Shown: one piece after another, positions 60,584 to 64,000 of the stretch
How positions within the stretch are numbered: position 1 is the first letter of the stretch
Layout of the letters: each line of letters opens with the position of its first letter
Source: Deinococcus aquaedulcis
GTDB taxonomy: Bacteria; Deinococcota; Deinococci; Deinococcales; Deinococcaceae
Direction of reading: 5' to 3'
NCBI RefSeq assembly: GCF_019693445.1
Contig: NZ_JAHRBL010000010.1
Span: 68,128 to 132,127, forward strand
DNA: 64,000 nt
Notes under the pieces: generated by a model
Database searches by the model: none
What the model saw: the letters and a program-made list of their open reading frames with translations, nothing else
What the model was told of the DNA's origin: nothing
Program-made: the position numbers and the translations under genes

Positions 60584-61378
60584 TTAGCCGAGATTCAGGC
60601 CCACATCGAACGTGGCCGCATAGCCCCCCACCGGGTCGCCCTTCACGCTCAGCAGCAGCTGTGAGCCGCCGTTGCGGTAAATCGCGTCCTGGGCATTGGG
60701 GGTGTCGGCCTTGCCCTTCTGGCTGTAGGGCGCGCGGGCGAACACGGCCGCATTCACGCTTTCGGGGAAAAACAGCTGCGAGGTGAATTCGCCCGTGGCC
60801 TGCCCGGCCGCATTCAGGGGCCGCAGCTTGAAGTGAATGTGCACCGCGCGCCCCGGGTACCAGCCCGGGTAAACCGTGGTGAAGCTGGCCCGGCCCTGGG
60901 CATTCGTCACCTGCGAGCCGCGCAGAACGTCGCCGCTGTTCCCCGCCACCCCGGAGTAGGTGCCCAGGGCGTCGCAGTGCCACACGTCAACCAGCACGCC
61001 CGCGCGGGGGGTGCAGCCGCCTGCCGCCACGCGCGAGGTCACGAATTCCAGCTTCAGCGGCACCCCGGTGCTCAGCCGGCCCGTCTGGCTGTCCTTGCGA
61101 ATGTCGCTGCGCCGGGGCTCCCCGTCCACGAAGTAGGGGCCCTCCGTCATGGCGGGGCGCACCACGCAGCCGGGCAGCCGCGTGGCGCTGCTGCCGGCTG
61201 AGGGCGCGCCCCGCTGGGCCAGCACGCCGCCTGCGGTCAGGGCCGCCGCGCCGCCCCCCAGGCCCAGCAGCCGCAGGGCGTGGCGGCGGCTCAGGAGCGT
61301 GCCGATCATCTCGTCGTCATGGTCCTCGTCCGGGGGCAGGTGAAGGGGGGCTGGGTGCGGGCTGTGCGGGTCATTCAT
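60584..61378 (-). CDS. Tat-exported intradiol ring-cleavage dioxygenase-like protein
   Basis: The 264-residue protein has a twin-arginine leader (SRRHALRLLGLGGGAAALTA, Arg31-Arg32) after an unusual 28-residue His/Asp-rich N-terminus. The mature domain is an intradiol dioxygenase fold. Candidate iron ligands are Tyr141 (DALGTYSG), Tyr174, His180 and His182 (YPGWYPGRAVHIHFK). The family opens catechol rings between the hydroxyls; exported members occur in several bacteria and fungi with unclear substrates. ATG at 61378 follows GGAGGT, so the frame to 61474 is rejected. Tat export suggests the iron is inserted before export. Confidence 0.9.
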   Translation of the reverse strand: MNDPHSPHPAPLHLPPDEDHDDEMIGTLLSRRHALRLLGLGGGAAALTAGGVLAQRGAPSAGSSATRLPGCVVRPAMTEGPYFVDGEPRRSDIRKDSQTGRLSTGVPLKLEFVTSRVAAGGCTPRAGVLVDVWHCDALGTYSGVAGNSGDVLRGSQVTNAQGRASFTTVYPGWYPGRAVHIHFKLRPLNAAGQATGEFTSQLFFPESVNAAVFARAPYSQKGKADTPNAQDAIYRNGGSQLLLSVKGDPVGGYAATFDVGLNLG

Positions 61379-61456
61379 GGCAGGCACCTCCAGGTGACAG
61401 GTCATAGGATGCGCGGCGCTGGTTAAGGGGGCGTTGATGAGGGCCCTTACATGGCA

Positions 61457-61491
61457 GCAGCGGCCCCACCACACCTGGCTGGGGCCGCTGC
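61457..61491 (-). terminator. Hairpin after the parvulin isomerase gene
   Basis: GCAGCGGCCCC (61457-61467) is perfectly inverted at 61481-61491 around a 13-base loop. It lies 12 bases after the isomerase stop on the minus strand. There is no T-run, so strength is uncertain. Confidence 0.65.
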
Positions 61492-61502
61492 GTGCCTGGG
61501 CT

Positions 61503-62492
61503 TTACTTCACCGTCACGCGGTCAGGGAAGGCCTCGGTGGAGATCTTGGTCACCTGGGCGTCCAGGTACTTCTGGGCGGCCTCGCGGGCCAGTTGCTCGC
61601 GGATCAGGGGCGCGGCTTCGGCCAGGGGCACCAGCCCGGCGGCGTTGCGCTTGGTCACCACCAGCACGTGCCAGCCAAACTGCGACTGCACCGTCTGCAC
61701 CTGGTTCACGGGGCCAGTGAAGCTGGCCTTGTCGAAGGTTTCGACCATCTCGCCCTGCCCGAAGCAGCCCAGGTCACCGCCCTGCGCCGCGCTGCCGGGG
61801 TCCTGGCTCTTGTCGGCGGCAATCTTGGCAAAGTCGCCACCCGCCGCCAGCTCCTTCCCGATGGCCTGGGCTTCGGCCTGGGTGGGCACCAAGATGTGTT
61901 TCACGCAGGCTTCGGCTTCGCGGGTAAAGCGGGGCTTGTTGAGGTTGTAGTAGCCGGTGACCACCGCGTCTCCGAAGGCAAAGCGCTTCTGAACGCTCTG
62001 CAGATACGCCCCCACGATGCCCTGGCGCTCCAGTTCGGCGCGCAGGTCGTCGGCGCTGGCGTAGCCCGTGGCTTCCAGGGCCTCGGCGAAGTCGGCGTCG
62101 GACTGGAAGTCGGCGCGGGCTTCCTGCATCTGCTCGTCCAGGGTGGCGGCGTCCACCTTGTTGCCGGCGGCGCGGGCCAGCTGGTACACAGCGCGGTCAC
62201 GCACGTACTGCTTCAGGTAGTCGGCGCGGGCCCCGGCGAATTCGGCCAAGTAGCTGTTCTCGAAGGGAATGCCCTGGGCATTCACCACCCGCGCGGCGGC
62301 CAGCCGGAAGGCGCGGTCAAAGTCGGCCAGGGTGATGGTCTCGGTGCCCACGCGCGCCACCACGGTGCTGGGGTCGGCGGCGGGCGCAGCGGGGGCCGCC
62401 GCAGGGGTGGCCGGGGCGGTGGGGGTGGCGGGCGCAGTCTGGGCCAGGGCGGCGCCGGACAGCAGCGCCAGCGTGAGCAGCACTTGTTTCAT
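61503..62492 (-). CDS. Parvulin-type peptidylprolyl isomerase, SurA/PrsA-like
   Basis: The 329-residue exported chaperone has a signal peptide (MKQVLLTLALLSGAALAQ) and an Ala/Pro-rich linker. A SurA_N-like helical region follows (VVARVGTETITLADFDRAFR, with DYLKQYVRDRAVYQLARAAG). The rotamase domain has ACVKHILVPTQAEAQAIGKE, GGDFAKIAADKSQDPGSAAQ, GGDLGCFGQGEMVETFDKAS and the final strand FGWHVLVVTKR. It probably assists folding of outer-surface proteins. The two Cys (ACVKH and LGCFG) are within the active-site half. TAGAGT lies 6 bases before the ATG. It is divergent from the FemX-type gene. Confidence 0.93.
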   Translation of the reverse strand: MKQVLLTLALLSGAALAQTAPATPTAPATPAAAPAAPAADPSTVVARVGTETITLADFDRAFRLAAARVVNAQGIPFENSYLAEFAGARADYLKQYVRDRAVYQLARAAGNKVDAATLDEQMQEARADFQSDADFAEALEATGYASADDLRAELERQGIVGAYLQSVQKRFAFGDAVVTGYYNLNKPRFTREAEACVKHILVPTQAEAQAIGKELAAGGDFAKIAADKSQDPGSAAQGGDLGCFGQGEMVETFDKASFTGPVNQVQTVQSQFGWHVLVVTKRNAAGLVPLAEAAPLIREQLAREAAQKYLDAQVTKISTEAFPDRVTVK

Positions 62493-62498
62493 CCCTGC

Positions 62499-62504
62499 AC
62501 TCTA
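62499..62504 (-). promoter_or_regulatory. Leaderless -10 box of the parvulin gene
   Basis: TAGAGT on the minus strand is followed by 6 bases and the ATG at 62492. Confidence 0.6.
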
Positions 62505-62547
62505 GCGTCCCGCCGCGCCCCCACCATGATGGGCGCGTGATGACGGC

Positions 62548-62576
62548 TTGGGGCGCGCGCCCCCTGCTGCTACAAT
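62548..62576 (+). promoter_or_regulatory. Promoter of the FemX-type gene
   Basis: TTGGGG (62548-62553) and TACAAT (62571-62576) are spaced by 17 bases. The GTG at 62584 follows 7 bases later, giving a leaderless transcript with a recognisable -35 box. Confidence 0.65.
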
Positions 62577-62583
62577 CCCCCGC

Positions 62584-63648
<1,065 letters not shown>

Positions 63649-63651
63649 GCG

Positions 63652-63690
63652 CAGGCCTGCGCCACCTTTTGGTGGACGGCGCAGGTGATC
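63652..63690 (+). terminator. Hairpin after the FemX-type gene
   Basis: CCTGCGCCACC near 63657 pairs imperfectly with GGTGGACGGCGCAGG near 63670-63684 around TTTT. There is no following T-run. Confidence 0.4.
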
Positions 63691-63711
63691 CTGGGGGCGA
63701 AGACTGCCCGT

Positions 63712-63870
63712 ATGTTCTACCTGGGCCTGCTGATGCTGGTGGTGGCCGCGCAACTGGTGCTGGGGCCAGTCATGACGCTCCTGATTCGCCGGGCAACCCG
63801 GGGGCGACGCGGCGCCGAAACGGTGGGCTGTTTTGCCCTGCTGTTGCCGTTGCTTTGTGGCATGGCCTGA
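63712..63870 (+). CDS. Possible small membrane protein
   Basis: The ATG at 63712 opens 52 residues with two hydrophobic stretches: MFYLGLLMLVVAAQLVLGPV and VGCFALLLPLLCGMA. They are joined by a strongly basic loop (RRATRGRRG). Such a hairpin is typical of small membrane peptides. There is no ribosome site or TANNNT box directly upstream, and the GTG at 63685 is the alternative start. The real status is uncertain. Confidence 0.35.
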   Translation: MFYLGLLMLVVAAQLVLGPVMTLLIRRATRGRRGAETVGCFALLLPLLCGMA

Positions 63871-63896
63871 TACGAAAAAGAAGTAAAGATTGGACA

Positions 63897-63998
63897 TTAC
63901 GCATTGGGAAGCCAGTGGAAGTACGTCGTGCGCGAAACCAGAGCTTCTTGGGTCATCAGCCAAGCACATCGCTCGTCAACGGCCGCGAGCAACTCAGC
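63897..63998 (-). CDS. C-terminal fragment of an unidentified gene at the window edge
   Basis: Read from the right edge on the minus strand, 33 codons encode a helical sequence (LLAAVDERCAWLMTQEALVS, then YFHWLPNA) before a TAA. The composition looks like a real protein end, and an AT-rich stretch follows. It could be the end of a transposase or other gene entering from the right. Too little is visible to identify it. Confidence 0.35.
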   Translation of the reverse strand, partial: AELLAAVDERCAWLMTQEALVSRTTYFHWLPNA

Positions 63999-64000
63999 TC

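Overview
The window looks like chromosomal DNA from a Deinococcus species. It is GC-rich throughout. Most gene families have their familiar Deinococcus relatives: an Mrr endonuclease, GrpB and DinB proteins, a FemX-type peptidoglycan aminoacyltransferase, a MocR-class aspartate aminotransferase and many secreted proteins of unknown function. About twenty genes carry a TANNNT -10 box placed 5 to 8 bases before the start codon with no ribosome binding site, which is the leaderless arrangement described for Deinococcus. I saw no rRNA, tRNA, CRISPR array, prophage or intact insertion sequence.

Layout. 1-7350: a minus-strand galactoside operon, from DeoR regulator through sugar-binding protein, two permeases, GH42 beta-galactosidase and GH36 alpha-galactosidase (cut by the window edge), with a promoter and operator before deoR. 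7780-10276: FKBP isomerase, signal peptidase I and two secreted proteins. 10549-12747: a MarR regulator and a fused glyoxalase-hydrolase protein resembling quinone-stress genes. 12838-17297: aminotransferase, NYN nuclease, queA, a small MITE-like element and a double GNAT protein. 17372-22121: M3 peptidase, CAP protein, an orphan CoA-transferase subunit A and a secreted-protein gene split by an in-frame amber codon. 22168-26837: pbp2-mreD-mreC-maf-deoC. 27386-29243: bcp, rpiA and a GNAT protein. 29240-34420: DUF255 protein, a secreted protein and argS. 34486-39745: GrpB, then fabZ-lptF-glycosyltransferase-deacetylase, and mreB. 40120-46716: small proteins, acyl-CoA dehydrogenase, an ion channel-like protein, and a lipoprotein subtilase followed by a TPR/HD-GYP protein. 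46921-56499: a degenerate deacetylase, esterase, Mrr, a large secreted protein, DinB, ilvD and a beta-propeller phytase. 57200-60546: a self-contained three-gene cassette of unknown function. 60584-64000: Tat-exported intradiol dioxygenase, parvulin isomerase, FemX and a possible gene fragment.

How the genes fit together. The left end imports and hydrolyses alpha- and beta-galactosides under one repressor; the ABC ATPase must be encoded elsewhere. Many other genes serve the cell envelope (mreBCD, pbp2, lptF, fabZ, femX, signal peptidase, parvulin, glycosyltransferase), and having mreB with mreCD suggests a rod-shaped species. The best candidate for an undescribed system is the cassette at 57293-60489. 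It has a near-consensus promoter and its own terminator, and encodes a small histidine-rich protein that may bind metal, a leucine-rich repeat protein with a conserved C-terminal domain, and a von Willebrand A protein ending in two tandem modules.
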